The translations under genes and the position numbers were made by a program. This document shows positions 6,802 to 14,887 of a stretch of DNA of 21,236 bases, piece by piece (the stretch's first letter is position 1; every line of letters starts with the position of its first letter). The notes beneath the pieces are model-generated. The model had not been told where the DNA came from. It saw only the letters and a list, made by a program, of their open reading frames with translations, and searched no databases. Location of the stretch: the IMG/VR virus record IMGVR_UViG_3300020439_000101, positions 1 through 21,236 of that record; one strand, 5' to 3'. This DNA is from a virus.

Positions 6802-8725
6802 AGCAATTGGATTTTTAAATTTTAAGTTTGGAGCCGACTTAGGAGGATTTGAAAGAGCAATGAAAAAAGCTGAAAGAAATCTCAAAAAGTTTGGAAAAAA
6901 CATTCAGAAAACAGGAAAAAATCTAACAACAGGATTAACACTCCCAATAGTTGCATTAGGTGCTGCAAGCGTAAAAGCTTTTGATGAACAACAAAAAGCA
7001 ATTGCACAGGTTGAGGCTGGTTTAAAATCAACAGCTCAAGTTGCTGGATTTACTTCAGAAGAACTTCAAAAAATGGCTGCTGATTTACAAAAAACTTCAT
7101 TGTTTGGAGATGAAGAAATTTTGAAAAATGCAACAGCTCAACTTTTAACATTCACAAACATAACAGGAGAACAATTTGAAAAAACTCAGAAAATTGCTTT
7201 AGATTTAGCAACTAGATTGGATGGAGATTTAAAGTCGGCTTCAATTATGTTAGGAAAAGCTTTAAACGACCCTGTTGCAAATCTTAGTGCATTAAGTAGA
7301 GCGGGAATACAATTTTCAGCAGACCAAAAACAATTGGTTAACTCATTAGTTGAAACAGGGAACATTGCTGAAGCTCAAACAATTATTTTAGAGGAATTAG
7401 AGAAACAATATGGAGGAAGTGCAGAAGCTGCAAGAAAAGCGGGATTAGGACCTATTCAGGCCTTGCAAAACACTTTAAGTGATTTATCCGAACAAATAGG
7501 GGAAAGATTGCTTCCTGTTATAACAAAGTTCACAGAATTTATTGTTGGATTGATGCAGAAGTTTGATAATTTATCCCCAAAAACAAAAGATTTTGTTGTT
7601 GCAATTGGTTTAATGGTTGCTGGAATAGGACCTTTATTGATTTTGATTGGAAAAATGTCTATTGGTGTGGTTGCTTTAAGTGGAGCTTTTAGAACATTGA
7701 CAGCCGTAATGACAAAAAATCCAATTGGATTGATTGCTGTCGCTTTAACAACTGCGTTGGGAGCTTGGTATTCATACAATGAAATTGTAAAAGCAACAAC
7801 AAGGTCTCAAAACGCTTTTAATGGAGTTGCTGAGTCAACTGATGACGCTGTTAAAAGAATCACAAAAAGTGTAACAGGAATGGGAAAAGACGCTTTCCAA
7901 ACCCAAATTGACGAAATTAATGACTTAATTAATACAATAAAAGGATTTGAAATTAAAGAAAGTCAATTTACAAAAGGAGTTAAATTAAGTGAAAAGCAAA
8001 CAAAACAAATTCAGGATTTGAACATGCTTTTGTTTAGACTCAAAAAGAGACAAGCAGAATCAAAAGAAGAGGCTGAGAAACTCAAAAAAACTTTTGGAGA
8101 GTTAAGCACCGGCACTGATGAACTAACAGAGTCAACTAAACAATATTCAGAAGCGTTAAAAGTTGTTGTTTTTGACACTTCCTTATATCAGAAAAGTGCA
8201 ATTGAGGACCAATTTAAAAACATAGTAGTATGGACTAAAACACTAACACAAGAACAAAAATTGGCAATTGAAGGATTTAAAATGTTTGGAGATGTTGTTA
8301 CAAGTTCATTAGACCAAGCTTTGAGTTCCCAAGAAAAATTCTTTCCACTTTTTATTGAAAACCTTAAAAAAGCAATTAAACAATTGTTGGTTCAAGCGGC
8401 AGTGATGACTGTTATTGCTTCAATAATGCCAACAAGCTTAGCGGGAAGCAGTGGGCTTTCTACAAATTTTGTGACAAACTTAGGATCAATATTGGGAGTA
8501 TCTGAATTTGCTCAAGGTGGATTGGTTACAGGCCCAACTTTAGGATTGATTGGAGAGGGTATTGGAACAACAGCTTCAAATCCAGAGGTTATTGCTCCAT
8601 TAGATAGATTAAAACAATTTATGGAAGGTGGAACTCAAAATGTAGTAGTTGAAGGAGTTATCAAAGGAAATGATATATTTTTAAGTAATAGAAACACAGG
8701 TTATAACAGACAAAGAAGCGTTTAA
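6791..8725 (+). CDS. Tail tape measure protein
   Basis: This 644-residue protein sets tail length and is ejected with the DNA. The start is typical: IGFLNFKFGADLGGFERAMKKAERNLKKFGKNIQKTGKNLTTGLTLP-type helix, then an alanine- and lysine-rich coiled region, then GKALNDPVANLSALSRAGIQFS, a common tape measure segment. Hydrophobic stretches lie near residues 264-300 and 312-328 and again near 530-550. The C-terminus ends with the FAQGGLVTGPTLGLIGEG...EVIAPLDRL motif seen at the ends of many tape measure proteins. At about 0.15 nm per residue the tail would be around 95-100 nm, an estimate from the general rule. It overlaps the tail-tip gene by one base. Confidence 0.93.
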   Translation: MASKAIGFLNFKFGADLGGFERAMKKAERNLKKFGKNIQKTGKNLTTGLTLPIVALGAASVKAFDEQQKAIAQVEAGLKSTAQVAGFTSEELQKMAADLQKTSLFGDEEILKNATAQLLTFTNITGEQFEKTQKIALDLATRLDGDLKSASIMLGKALNDPVANLSALSRAGIQFSADQKQLVNSLVETGNIAEAQTIILEELEKQYGGSAEAARKAGLGPIQALQNTLSDLSEQIGERLLPVITKFTEFIVGLMQKFDNLSPKTKDFVVAIGLMVAGIGPLLILIGKMSIGVVALSGAFRTLTAVMTKNPIGLIAVALTTALGAWYSYNEIVKATTRSQNAFNGVAESTDDAVKRITKSVTGMGKDAFQTQIDEINDLINTIKGFEIKESQFTKGVKLSEKQTKQIQDLNMLLFRLKKRQAESKEEAEKLKKTFGELSTGTDELTESTKQYSEALKVVVFDTSLYQKSAIEDQFKNIVVWTKTLTQEQKLAIEGFKMFGDVVTSSLDQALSSQEKFFPLFIENLKKAIKQLLVQAAVMTVIASIMPTSLAGSSGLSTNFVTNLGSILGVSEFAQGGLVTGPTLGLIGEGIGTTASNPEVIAPLDRLKQFMEGGTQNVVVEGVIKGNDIFLSNRNTGYNRQRSV

Positions 8726-11700
8726 TGGCATTAGGAAAAAAATACTATATTGACTACAAGTCAATGGCTAATGAGGATTTCACATTAGAAATCTGGGTTG
8801 AAGGTTCAACAGTTGCTGCAACAGAAATAAATCTTGGAAGTTCTGGTCCTGAAATAAAATATGAAACAAGCAATCAAGAAAAGTTTTCATACATTCTGGC
8901 TAGTTCTTTAGACATTCCTTTCATGGTTGAAAACACAGGACAAGCTGATTTCATTCAAGATTTAAGAGATGGAACTTTGGAGGAAAAAGATGTTTATGTT
9001 CATTTATATAATGATAGAGATACAGCAAGACCTTTGTGGAGTGGATTTTTGATTATGGACTTGGCTGCTCAAGAGGATGTTTCTTTTCCTTATGAGGTCA
9101 AATTAACTGCAATTGATGGACTTTCCTTATTAAAGGATGAACCATTTGTAAGAGACACAAATTTGGAAACAGGAAATCCTGTGACTTTTCCATATGATGT
9201 CAATGATGTTTATTGGAATAACTACACAAAAATAACTAATTGGATTGAAATAATATTAGCAAAAACAGGATCAGCTTTAACTGCTCAAGGTTCAAATGCA
9301 AACTATACTTATAAAACTTCTGTAAATTGGTATAACTCCGAAATGCCAAGCACAGGACAAGCTGATGATCCTTTATTTTGGACACAATGCAAAATGAACT
9401 CTTTATATACAAGAGATGAAAATGGTATTTACACTCCAAAATCAACATATGAAGTTTTAGAAGCTTTGTGTAAAAATTGGGGAATGAGATGTGTTTATTG
9501 GCACCACACCTTTCACTTTGTTCAAATTGCAGAATATGAAGCGGACGAATCGGGAACTCCAACAGTTCCTGTTAACATACCAACTAGAGAATATTTTTAC
9601 ACAGGTAGCAGAAGGCTTGATCAAGCTCATATTGGAGAACAAAACTTTGGACAATATGATTTGCAATTTGAAAATGTTACTAATGTAAACAATGCGGGAC
9701 TTCAAAAATTAGCTGGAACACAATATGATTTTTATGCTCCTATAAAAAGAATTATTGGAAATTTTCAAGTTTTTGCAGATGAAAACCAATTTCAAGGATT
9801 TCCAGAATTAGACCAAACAACAGACACAGGAGATTTAATTTATTCAAAAGCAATTGCAACTTACACTGATGCTAGTGATATGGATGGTTTTTATTGTCAA
9901 ATTCCATTAATATTCACAAATATAAAAGCACAATCACAGGGAACAGGATTGGGGGGGTTGCCGAGGGTTCTAAACATGCATCTTTGTTTCAGTATAAGAG
10001 CAAGAGAAGAGGGAACAACTCCATGGACAAAAATGCTTAATGAATCAGGTTCAACCTTATCATGGGTAACTTATACGGCTCCAACTTCAACAAATGGAGT
10101 TCCAGATGATATGATTAACAAAATTCTGACTTATATTCCAATTGGAACAAGTCAAAGGACAATTTTTGATTCTGGGTCTTATAACAACGGAATAATTCCA
10201 ACAGATTCAGCTTTCACAGGAGCTTGGGAGTTTGAATTTTTTACTTATACAGATGCGGTAGATGTAGAAAATATAAATTATCATGGAGAAATTAAAACAC
10301 CAACTAATCACATAATGTCTAGAGCTGGGGACCCAGAAACTGTTTTCAATTATTCAGATGTTTTTGATTCAAACAATAATTTCACAGGAATATTTGCTCA
10401 AATTGCGGCTGGTTCTATTGGTAACAATTCAACAAACACAGAATATACAACCTCAACCTCTGATTCCTATACTGTAAAAATAGAAAATTTATATTGGGGA
10501 GATAGTCCTTTAGTTGACAACGCTTCTGCTTTAAGAGTTTGGAATGGTTCTGCATTTGTTAAAGCGGATGCAAGTGGAGATTGGGGGAAAGGAACTTTGT
10601 CTGGAACAGATAATTTCAACAAACTTCTTGCAACAGAAATCATGAAATGTCAACATATAGCTTCTCAAAGAATGAACGTGACTTCTGCATTAAGTGAAAC
10701 AGATAAATTGACCTCAACAAAGTTAAAAATGGTTAATCCTGTAGGGAGGTTGAAAGACATAAATTCTGAAAAATATGTTTTTTTAAGTGGAACTTACAAC
10801 ACTTTAAAAGATGAATGGAATGGGGTTTGGTTCCAATTTACTTATGACACTGGCCTTGTAGTTACAACAGCCGACCCCGTTGGAACGGGTGGGCCTCATT
10901 CTGGTCCTGTTTTAGGCGGGGGGAATCAAGGAAGTAGTCAAGGAAATGGAGCTCAAATGAGTTGGGTTCCTTGGGGTGCCACTGAAGTCAATCAAAGGAT
11001 TTCTGCTGGTGCAATAACATCAATCAACATTGATCCTATTGGAGAAGAAATTATTTATTCAGGAGATAGAATTTATATAACAGATGACAAAAGTGGTCAA
11101 ACATTAGAATTTGAAGTTTCTGCTGATGTTGCAAGAACTGACACCACAATTTCAACTGTTGAAAATACCATAACAGATGACATCAGAGAAGGGTCTATTG
11201 TGGGAATAGACAACAAAAATTTATTTCAACAATACCAAAGAAAAACTGAAGGTTCTGTTGGTGGAATGCCGATCACTTCAGATTCAATTGGAAAATATGA
11301 AATCAAGAGTGGGGACTATTATATGGTTGGAGTGGACACTCTTTATGTTAAAATACTTCCATCAGATTTCATGGTAAATGATGACGCTTCAAGTCCTGAC
11401 ATCACTCCAGCTGTTTTTGGAGATGGAACAAACACAGGGGTTTCAGTAGAAAACACAGCTCAGGAACTTATTGCAACAGTAAACATTCCAAGTGGAACAT
11501 CAGCAACAGAAGTTTATATTTGGGGAAGCAACACAACCAAATCTGTTGAGGTTTATAAAATGGATATTAATGCAAATGGAAAAGGCTCAACAGTGGGAAC
11601 AGGAACAACAGATGGTTCAGCAATAAGCATTGGAACAATTGCTTCATCTGATACAAATTATTTAATGATAAAAGTTTTAGTTTCATCTACAAATCATAGA

Positions 11701-11736
11701 ATTTGGGGTGGAAAGGTAACATTAACACAAAATTAA
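8725..11736 (+). CDS. Large tail-tip / host-recognition protein
   Basis: This 1003-residue protein lies directly after the tape measure, the place of distal tail and baseplate hub genes. The N-terminal 135 residues (FTLEIWVEGSTVAATEINL, then SLDIPFMVEN, LWSGFLIMDLAAQE, VKLTAIDGLSLLKD) look like the beta-rich domain that attaches tail-tip proteins of Bacteroidota phages. A long middle section is rich in Asn, Thr and aromatic residues. A glycine-rich linker near 716-740 leads to a C-terminal beta-rich tail with repeated short strands and a final IWGGKVTLTQN. It probably combines tube-end, hub and receptor-binding roles, since no separate fibre gene follows. No enzymatic motif was seen. The exact function is inferred from position. 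Confidence 0.78.
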   Translation: MALGKKYYIDYKSMANEDFTLEIWVEGSTVAATEINLGSSGPEIKYETSNQEKFSYILASSLDIPFMVENTGQADFIQDLRDGTLEEKDVYVHLYNDRDTARPLWSGFLIMDLAAQEDVSFPYEVKLTAIDGLSLLKDEPFVRDTNLETGNPVTFPYDVNDVYWNNYTKITNWIEIILAKTGSALTAQGSNANYTYKTSVNWYNSEMPSTGQADDPLFWTQCKMNSLYTRDENGIYTPKSTYEVLEALCKNWGMRCVYWHHTFHFVQIAEYEADESGTPTVPVNIPTREYFYTGSRRLDQAHIGEQNFGQYDLQFENVTNVNNAGLQKLAGTQYDFYAPIKRIIGNFQVFADENQFQGFPELDQTTDTGDLIYSKAIATYTDASDMDGFYCQIPLIFTNIKAQSQGTGLGGLPRVLNMHLCFSIRAREEGTTPWTKMLNESGSTLSWVTYTAPTSTNGVPDDMINKILTYIPIGTSQRTIFDSGSYNNGIIPTDSAFTGAWEFEFFTYTDAVDVENINYHGEIKTPTNHIMSRAGDPETVFNYSDVFDSNNNFTGIFAQIAAGSIGNNSTNTEYTTSTSDSYTVKIENLYWGDSPLVDNASALRVWNGSAFVKADASGDWGKGTLSGTDNFNKLLATEIMKCQHIASQRMNVTSALSETDKLTSTKLKMVNPVGRLKDINSEKYVFLSGTYNTLKDEWNGVWFQFTYDTGLVVTTADPVGTGGPHSGPVLGGGNQGSSQGNGAQMSWVPWGATEVNQRISAGAITSINIDPIGEEIIYSGDRIYITDDKSGQTLEFEVSADVARTDTTISTVENTITDDIREGSIVGIDNKNLFQQYQRKTEGSVGGMPITSDSIGKYEIKSGDYYMVGVDTLYVKILPSDFMVNDDASSPDITPAVFGDGTNTGVSVENTAQELIATVNIPSGTSATEVYIWGSNTTKSVEVYKMDINANGKGSTVGTGTTDGSAISIGTIASSDTNYLMIKVLVSSTNHRIWGGKVTLTQN

Positions 11737-11737
11737 A

Positions 11738-11893
11738 ATGAAAGATAATACAAAAGATATATTGGACCTATCAATTGCAAATGGGGGAGCAATTGGATTA
11801 AGTTTAGCAGAAGTGAATGAAGTTCTCCTTACAATCTCAATAATTTTGGCAATATGTGTTTCTTTAGTAAAACTCCTAAAAAAGAGAAAGTGA
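11738..11893 (+). CDS. Small single-pass membrane protein, possible holin
   Basis: This 51-residue protein has one clear hydrophobic segment (about residues 27-46: EVLLTISIILAICVSLVKLL) and ends KKRK. This is the layout of a pinholin-like or spanin-like lysis accessory. It starts two bases after the tail-tip stop, behind AATTAAA, and its end overlaps the endolysin gene by 40 bases in another frame. The neighbouring endolysin and a larger GTA-type holin place it in the lysis block. Which of the two membrane proteins forms the hole cannot be decided from sequence. Confidence 0.7.
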   Translation: MKDNTKDILDLSIANGGAIGLSLAEVNEVLLTISIILAICVSLVKLLKKRK

Positions 11894-12291
11894 AACTCAG
11901 ACATTTTAAAATTAAGGAATTTGATTCTCCAGATGAAAAGGGTTCTGGGAAAAAGATGGATAAAACATTTTTATTGTTTTTAGATGAGTTGAGAGAAAGA
12001 TGTGGATTTCCTTTTAAAATAACAAGTGGATTTAGAACAAAATCACATCATGAAAAACTTGGAAAACTTGGCTATAAAACAATTAAAAATTCGGCACATT
12101 TAGAGGGAATTGCGGCTGATGTGGCTATAACAGACTCATATAAAAGAGCTTTGTTTGTTGCATTTGCTTTGGAGTTAGCAAGTGAATTGGACCTTCCTTT
12201 TCGTTTGGGAATAGCTGGAAAAGATAAGGGAAACTTCATTCATATTGATATAAGTGAGAAACTTTCATCTCCAAAGATTTGGATTTATTAA
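11854..12291 (+). CDS. Endolysin, peptidase M15 family
   Basis: This 145-residue peptidase cleaves peptide bonds in peptidoglycan at the end of infection. The M15_3 pattern is clear: KITSGFRTKSHHEKLG, then SAHLEGIAADV with zinc-binding His82 and Asp89, and FIHIDIS with His130 as the third ligand. The protein is single-domain with no cell-wall-binding part and no signal peptide, so it needs a holin to reach the wall. The first 13 residues (MCFFSKTPKKEKV) are encoded inside the previous gene. A later ATG at codon 35 would cut the fold, so the early start is kept, though its context is unremarkable. Confidence 0.9.
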   Translation: MCFFSKTPKKEKVKLRHFKIKEFDSPDEKGSGKKMDKTFLLFLDELRERCGFPFKITSGFRTKSHHEKLGKLGYKTIKNSAHLEGIAADVAITDSYKRALFVAFALELASELDLPFRLGIAGKDKGNFIHIDISEKLSSPKIWIY

Positions 12292-12328
12292 CACGGTATA
12301 TTTAACAACTTAAAAAAAATTATAAAAA

Positions 12329-12418
12329 ATGAAAAAATTTATTTGTAAATTAGTGGCATTCATAACTTTTAACAAAGTATGTTTCAATTATTGCAAAACA
12401 AAATGTTGTGAAAAATGA
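12329..12418 (+). CDS. 29-residue cysteine-rich peptide in the lysis block
   Basis: This short frame encodes a 29-residue peptide that starts MKKFICKLV and carries five cysteines (6, 18, 22, 26, 27; spacing CxxxCxxxCC near the end). It has an A-rich leader (ATTATAAAAAATG) as good as those of real genes here, and its TGA overlaps the next ATG as ATGA, the usual coupling in this genome. No family is recognised. It could bind a metal or be anchored at the membrane by its hydrophobic N-terminal half. Coding status rests on start context and overlap only. Confidence 0.5.
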   Translation: MKKFICKLVAFITFNKVCFNYCKTKCCEK

Positions 12419-12813
12419 ATTTTATAACAAAGATTTTTAAAGCTTCAGACCTTGTGAAAGAGGTTGGAAATGTAGCTGATGAATTAATCACATCTCAAGA
12501 AGAAAAACTGATTCTCAAAAAAGAATTAGAAGAAAAGATTTTGGAACATGAAGCAAGCATGCAGTCCGAAATCACAGAAAGATGGGAGGCGGACATGAAC
12601 TCAGATTCTTGGCTTTCCAAAAACATTAGACCTTTAACATTGGTTTTTTTGTTGTTTACACTAACGATTTTCACTTTGGTTGATTTTAGTTTTATTGATT
12701 TAAACATAAAAGACGCTTGGATTAACCTTTGGCAGACCTTAGCCATCACAGCTTTTGGAGCTTATTTTGGTGGTCGTTCTTGGGAGAAAATCAAAAGAAA
12801 AAATGAGAAATAA
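12415..12813 (+). CDS. Holin, GTA 3TM-like
   Basis: This 132-residue protein has an acidic, helical first half (about 1-60, cytoplasmic) followed by DSWLSKNIRPLTLVFLLFTL, a membrane segment at about 72-94 and another at about 102-118, then AYFGGRSWEKIKRK. The 'DSWLSxNIRPxTL...AYFGGRSWEK' pattern is that of the holin family first described for gene transfer agent release. It lets the M15 endolysin cross the inner membrane. It sits within the lysis block, coupled to the small peptide gene upstream and overlapping the phosphoesterase gene downstream by 11 bases. Confidence 0.85.
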   Translation: MNFITKIFKASDLVKEVGNVADELITSQEEKLILKKELEEKILEHEASMQSEITERWEADMNSDSWLSKNIRPLTLVFLLFTLTIFTLVDFSFIDLNIKDAWINLWQTLAITAFGAYFGGRSWEKIKRKNEK

Positions 12814-14035
12814 ATACTTAGACTACAAAGAAGAAATTCTTGAACTATTTGAAAATGGAGTTGGATTTGCTGAAATAGGAAGACATCTAATTGATAAATA
12901 CAATATTGATGTTTCTCCAGATTATATGAGAAAACAGGTTTCATTGGTTGTTTCTTATGTTTTAGTTGATAAGGATATTGTTAAACACAATGTCAAGCTA
13001 GCTAAACAAAAACAAAGAGCTCAGGACCTTAACAGAATAGCAAATAAATCATTTAGAGAGTATGCAAGAGAAGAAAACGCTTTGATGGAGTATAACAAGG
13101 CGTTAATTAAGATATTAAAGGAAAACTCATTAAAAACATCTCTAAAGAAACATAAGGTCAAAAAAGGTTCTGTTGCAGTTGTTCAAATAGCAGACACACA
13201 TTTTAACGAATTAGTAGATATTGACAACAACAAATATGATTTTCGGATTGCTTCCAAAAGATTACAAAAATTTGCTTACTATGTTAAACAATACGCAAAA
13301 TTAAACAATGTGAGTTCATTTTTAGTTGCTATAACGGGAGATTTATTAAATTCGGATAGAAGATTAGATGAAAAACTTTCAATGTCTACAAACAGAGCAA
13401 AAGCAACTTTTTTGGGAGTTCATCTATTAAAACATTTTTTGTTGGATTTACAGGAGTTTGCAGAAGTCAAGGTTTGCTGTGTTACAGGAAATGAATCCAG
13501 AGTTCATCAAGAACTTGGGTGGGTTGATCTTGTTGCTAGTGATAACTATGATTTTACAATTTTTGAAATGTTGAGGTTGTTGATTCCTGAAATGGATTTT
13601 ATAAGAGGGGACAATGCTTTAGAGTTAGTTGTTGAAGTAGAAGGAAAAAACATCTTGGTAATTCATGGACATCAATTGGGAAAAATGGGTTCAAGTGATG
13701 TTGGAAAAGTTGTTTCAAAATATTCACACAAAGGGATTTTAATTGATTTTATTATTTGTGGACATTTACACGAAACAATGATTAAAGATTCAATTGCAAG
13801 AAGTGCTTCTTTAGTAGGACAAAACGCTTATTCTGATAAAGCTTTGAATCTAAGTGGAACAGCAGCTCAAAATGTTTACTTCTTTACAAAGGATGGAAGG
13901 CAAGATGTGAGAATTGATTTACAGGAAACAGAAACTTGGGTTGGATATGATATTGATGAAGAACTTTTCTCTTATAATGCAAAGTCATTACAAAAAACAT
14001 ACAAAAAAGACACTATATTTAAAATTATAATATAA
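12803..14035 (+). CDS. Metallophosphoesterase (calcineurin-like), last late gene
   Basis: This 410-residue protein begins at ATG 12803; an in-frame TTG at 12755 is unlikely. Residues 120-330 carry the dinuclear-metal phosphoesterase motifs in order: IADTHFNE (Asp131, His133), TGD (Asp180), VTGNES (Asn230; the usual GNHE has Ser-free His here, so this is a variant), VIHGH (His288, His290) and ICGHLH (His321, His323). The N-terminal 120 residues include a helix-turn-helix-like start (ILELFENGVGFAEIGRHLI) and a basic helical stretch. Substrate is unknown: DNA ends, cyclic nucleotides and phosphoproteins are all possible for this fold. It shares the lysis operon and ends before the main late terminator. 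Confidence 0.82.
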   Translation: MRNKYLDYKEEILELFENGVGFAEIGRHLIDKYNIDVSPDYMRKQVSLVVSYVLVDKDIVKHNVKLAKQKQRAQDLNRIANKSFREYAREENALMEYNKALIKILKENSLKTSLKKHKVKKGSVAVVQIADTHFNELVDIDNNKYDFRIASKRLQKFAYYVKQYAKLNNVSSFLVAITGDLLNSDRRLDEKLSMSTNRAKATFLGVHLLKHFLLDLQEFAEVKVCCVTGNESRVHQELGWVDLVASDNYDFTIFEMLRLLIPEMDFIRGDNALELVVEVEGKNILVIHGHQLGKMGSSDVGKVVSKYSHKGILIDFIICGHLHETMIKDSIARSASLVGQNAYSDKALNLSGTAAQNVYFFTKDGRQDVRIDLQETETWVGYDIDEELFSYNAKSLQKTYKKDTIFKIII

Positions 14036-14080
14036 ATTTGCAAACACATATTACTTTTTTAGTTAATTATTAGTTTTTTA

Positions 14081-14114
14081 AGGGCTGTATTTATTTAGAT
14101 ACAGCTCTTTTTTT
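14081..14114 (+). terminator. Main terminator of the late operon
   Basis: A 10-bp stem AGGGCTGTAT (14081-14090) pairs with ATACAGCTCT (14099-14108), with one G-U pair and an 8-base loop, followed by seven T counting the last stem base. It lies 46 bases after the phosphoesterase stop and upstream of the early promoter. It separates late transcripts from the early control region. Confidence 0.88.
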
Positions 14115-14260
14115 GCTTAGTTTTCACAAAAATTAAACGAAAATCAACGAAATTGAGTAGTTCTTAACACTAAAAAAACACAAAAAACACCACAAAAAAC
14201 ACTAAAAAAATAGTGATTTACTAGATAAGAAAAAAAATATTTAAAAAAAACTTAAAAAAG
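14115..14260 (+). repeat. A-tract-rich block with nested direct and inverted repeats
   Basis: This non-coding stretch holds two tandem copies of CACAAAAAACAC (14179-14190, 14191-14202). Two copies of ACACTAAAAAAA (14167-14178, 14199-14210) flank and overlap them. The arms CACTA (14200-14204) and TAGTG (14211-14215) form an inverted repeat around six A. AATTAAACGA at 14131-14140 recurs at 14298-14307, over the predicted start of early transcription. Phased A-tracts suggest bent DNA. Candidate roles are an UP-like element, a repressor operator or an origin; the sequence does not decide. Confidence 0.6.
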
Positions 14261-14291
14261 TTTGTGATTGTTAAAAAACTATTTATATTTG
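14261..14291 (+). promoter_or_regulatory. Early promoter, Bacteroidota type
   Basis: TTTG (14261-14264) and TATATTTG (14284-14291) are 19 bases apart, matching the Bacteroidota primary sigma consensus TTTG...TAnnTTTG at both boxes. Transcription should begin near 14298, giving a leader of about 35 bases before ATG 14333. It is the best promoter in the window and probably drives the whole early operon through 21236. Confidence 0.8.
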
Positions 14292-14332
14292 TATCATAAT
14301 TAAACGAATTAAAAATACTAAAAATTACAATT

Positions 14333-14617
14333 ATGAAAACTACAAAACACACATTTAACAAGATTGCAAAAAAAGACAATTTATTTATTAAAGTAAAATC
14401 ATCATTTAATGGAATGATTGATGGTTGTGAATACTACAATAATGGATTTGAAAAAGCAGAAAGAACTGAAAACAACTTAAGAAACACTTATGGAATAAAT
14501 GGAGCGTGGTTAGTTGGAGGGGGTAGAGATTATTTTGAACTATATGAAGATGAAAACATAACAGGAATATATGTTTATAATTCATGTGGGTCTTTTATAA
14601 TAGGAACAAAAAAATAA
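14333..14617 (+). CDS. Hypothetical protein, first early gene
   Basis: This 94-residue protein lies directly behind the early promoter. It starts with a basic stretch (KTTKHTFNKIAKKDN) and continues with GMIDGCEYYNNGFEKAER, YGINGAWLVGGGRDYFELYED and a final GIYVYNSCGSFIIGTKK. The Gly- and aromatic-rich strands suggest a small alpha/beta domain. Similar proteins occur in Bacteroidota phages in my recollection, without known function. First position under a strong promoter suggests an early host-takeover or anti-defence role, but nothing in the sequence proves it. There is no membrane segment. A GC-rich hairpin follows. Confidence 0.75.
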   Translation: MKTTKHTFNKIAKKDNLFIKVKSSFNGMIDGCEYYNNGFEKAERTENNLRNTYGINGAWLVGGGRDYFELYEDENITGIYVYNSCGSFIIGTKK

Positions 14618-14625
14618 AACAACAA

Positions 14626-14645
14626 GGGGGATGAAACACTCCCCC
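14626..14645 (+). terminator. GC-rich hairpin after the first early gene, no T run
   Basis: GGGGGA (14626-14631) pairs with TCCCCC (14640-14645) around the 8-base loop TGAAACAC. The AATCTTAAAT that follows has no T tract, so it is a poor intrinsic terminator. It may shield the first early message from exonucleases or attenuate transcription. It is one of the few runs of five G in this AT-rich region. Confidence 0.4.
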
Positions 14646-14664
14646 AATCTTAAATAATAAAAAA

Positions 14665-14883
14665 ATGGAAAACTTAAAAAAGAACATCTACAAAATTATT
14701 GAAAACGGCGAACACATAAACACATTGGACGCAACTCAAAGAATTATGGATTTAACAAATGATTATTTGTCTAAACAAACAATTGAAATAATTAACAATA
14801 TTTTAGACACTTATATTTTAGACAACATCAGTGTTAAAGCTTTGGAATCAAAAAGAGATGAACTAATTGAATTAAATAAATAA
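14665..14883 (+). CDS. Hypothetical small helical protein
   Basis: This 72-residue, mostly helical protein (NLKKNIYKIIENGEHI, then ATQRIMDLTNDYLSKQTIEIINNI, ending KRDELIELNK) is not recognised. It lacks membrane segments and cysteines. It follows the hairpin with an A-rich leader (AATAATAAAAAATG) and sits 4 bases before the next gene. Position suggests early expression. Confidence 0.65.
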   Translation: MENLKKNIYKIIENGEHINTLDATQRIMDLTNDYLSKQTIEIINNILDTYILDNISVKALESKRDELIELNK

Positions 14884-14887
14884 AACT

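Noticed and set aside
9953-9959. Run of seven G in the tail-tip gene (also at 18165-18171 in the methylase) as a frameshift or phase-variation site
   Set aside because: The frames continue normally on both sides and encode sensible protein; no alternative frame leads to a recognisable product.
12278-12304. TTTG...TATATTTA as a promoter for the cysteine-rich peptide and holin
   Set aside because: The spacing is 15 bases and the -7 box lacks its final G.
12407-12415. Relaxed DnaA box TGTGAAAAA near the holin gene
   Set aside because: With this base composition several such relaxed matches are expected by chance in 21 kb, and no repeats or AT-rich unwinding region accompany it.
14033-14041. 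TAAATTTGC at the end of the phosphoesterase gene as a promoter
   Set aside because: It lacks a -33 box, and the strong terminator at 14081 lies directly downstream with no gene between.
14036-14332. A tRNA or small RNA gene in the largest gap
   Set aside because: No cloverleaf or conserved tRNA sequence is visible; the gap is explained by terminator, repeats and promoter.
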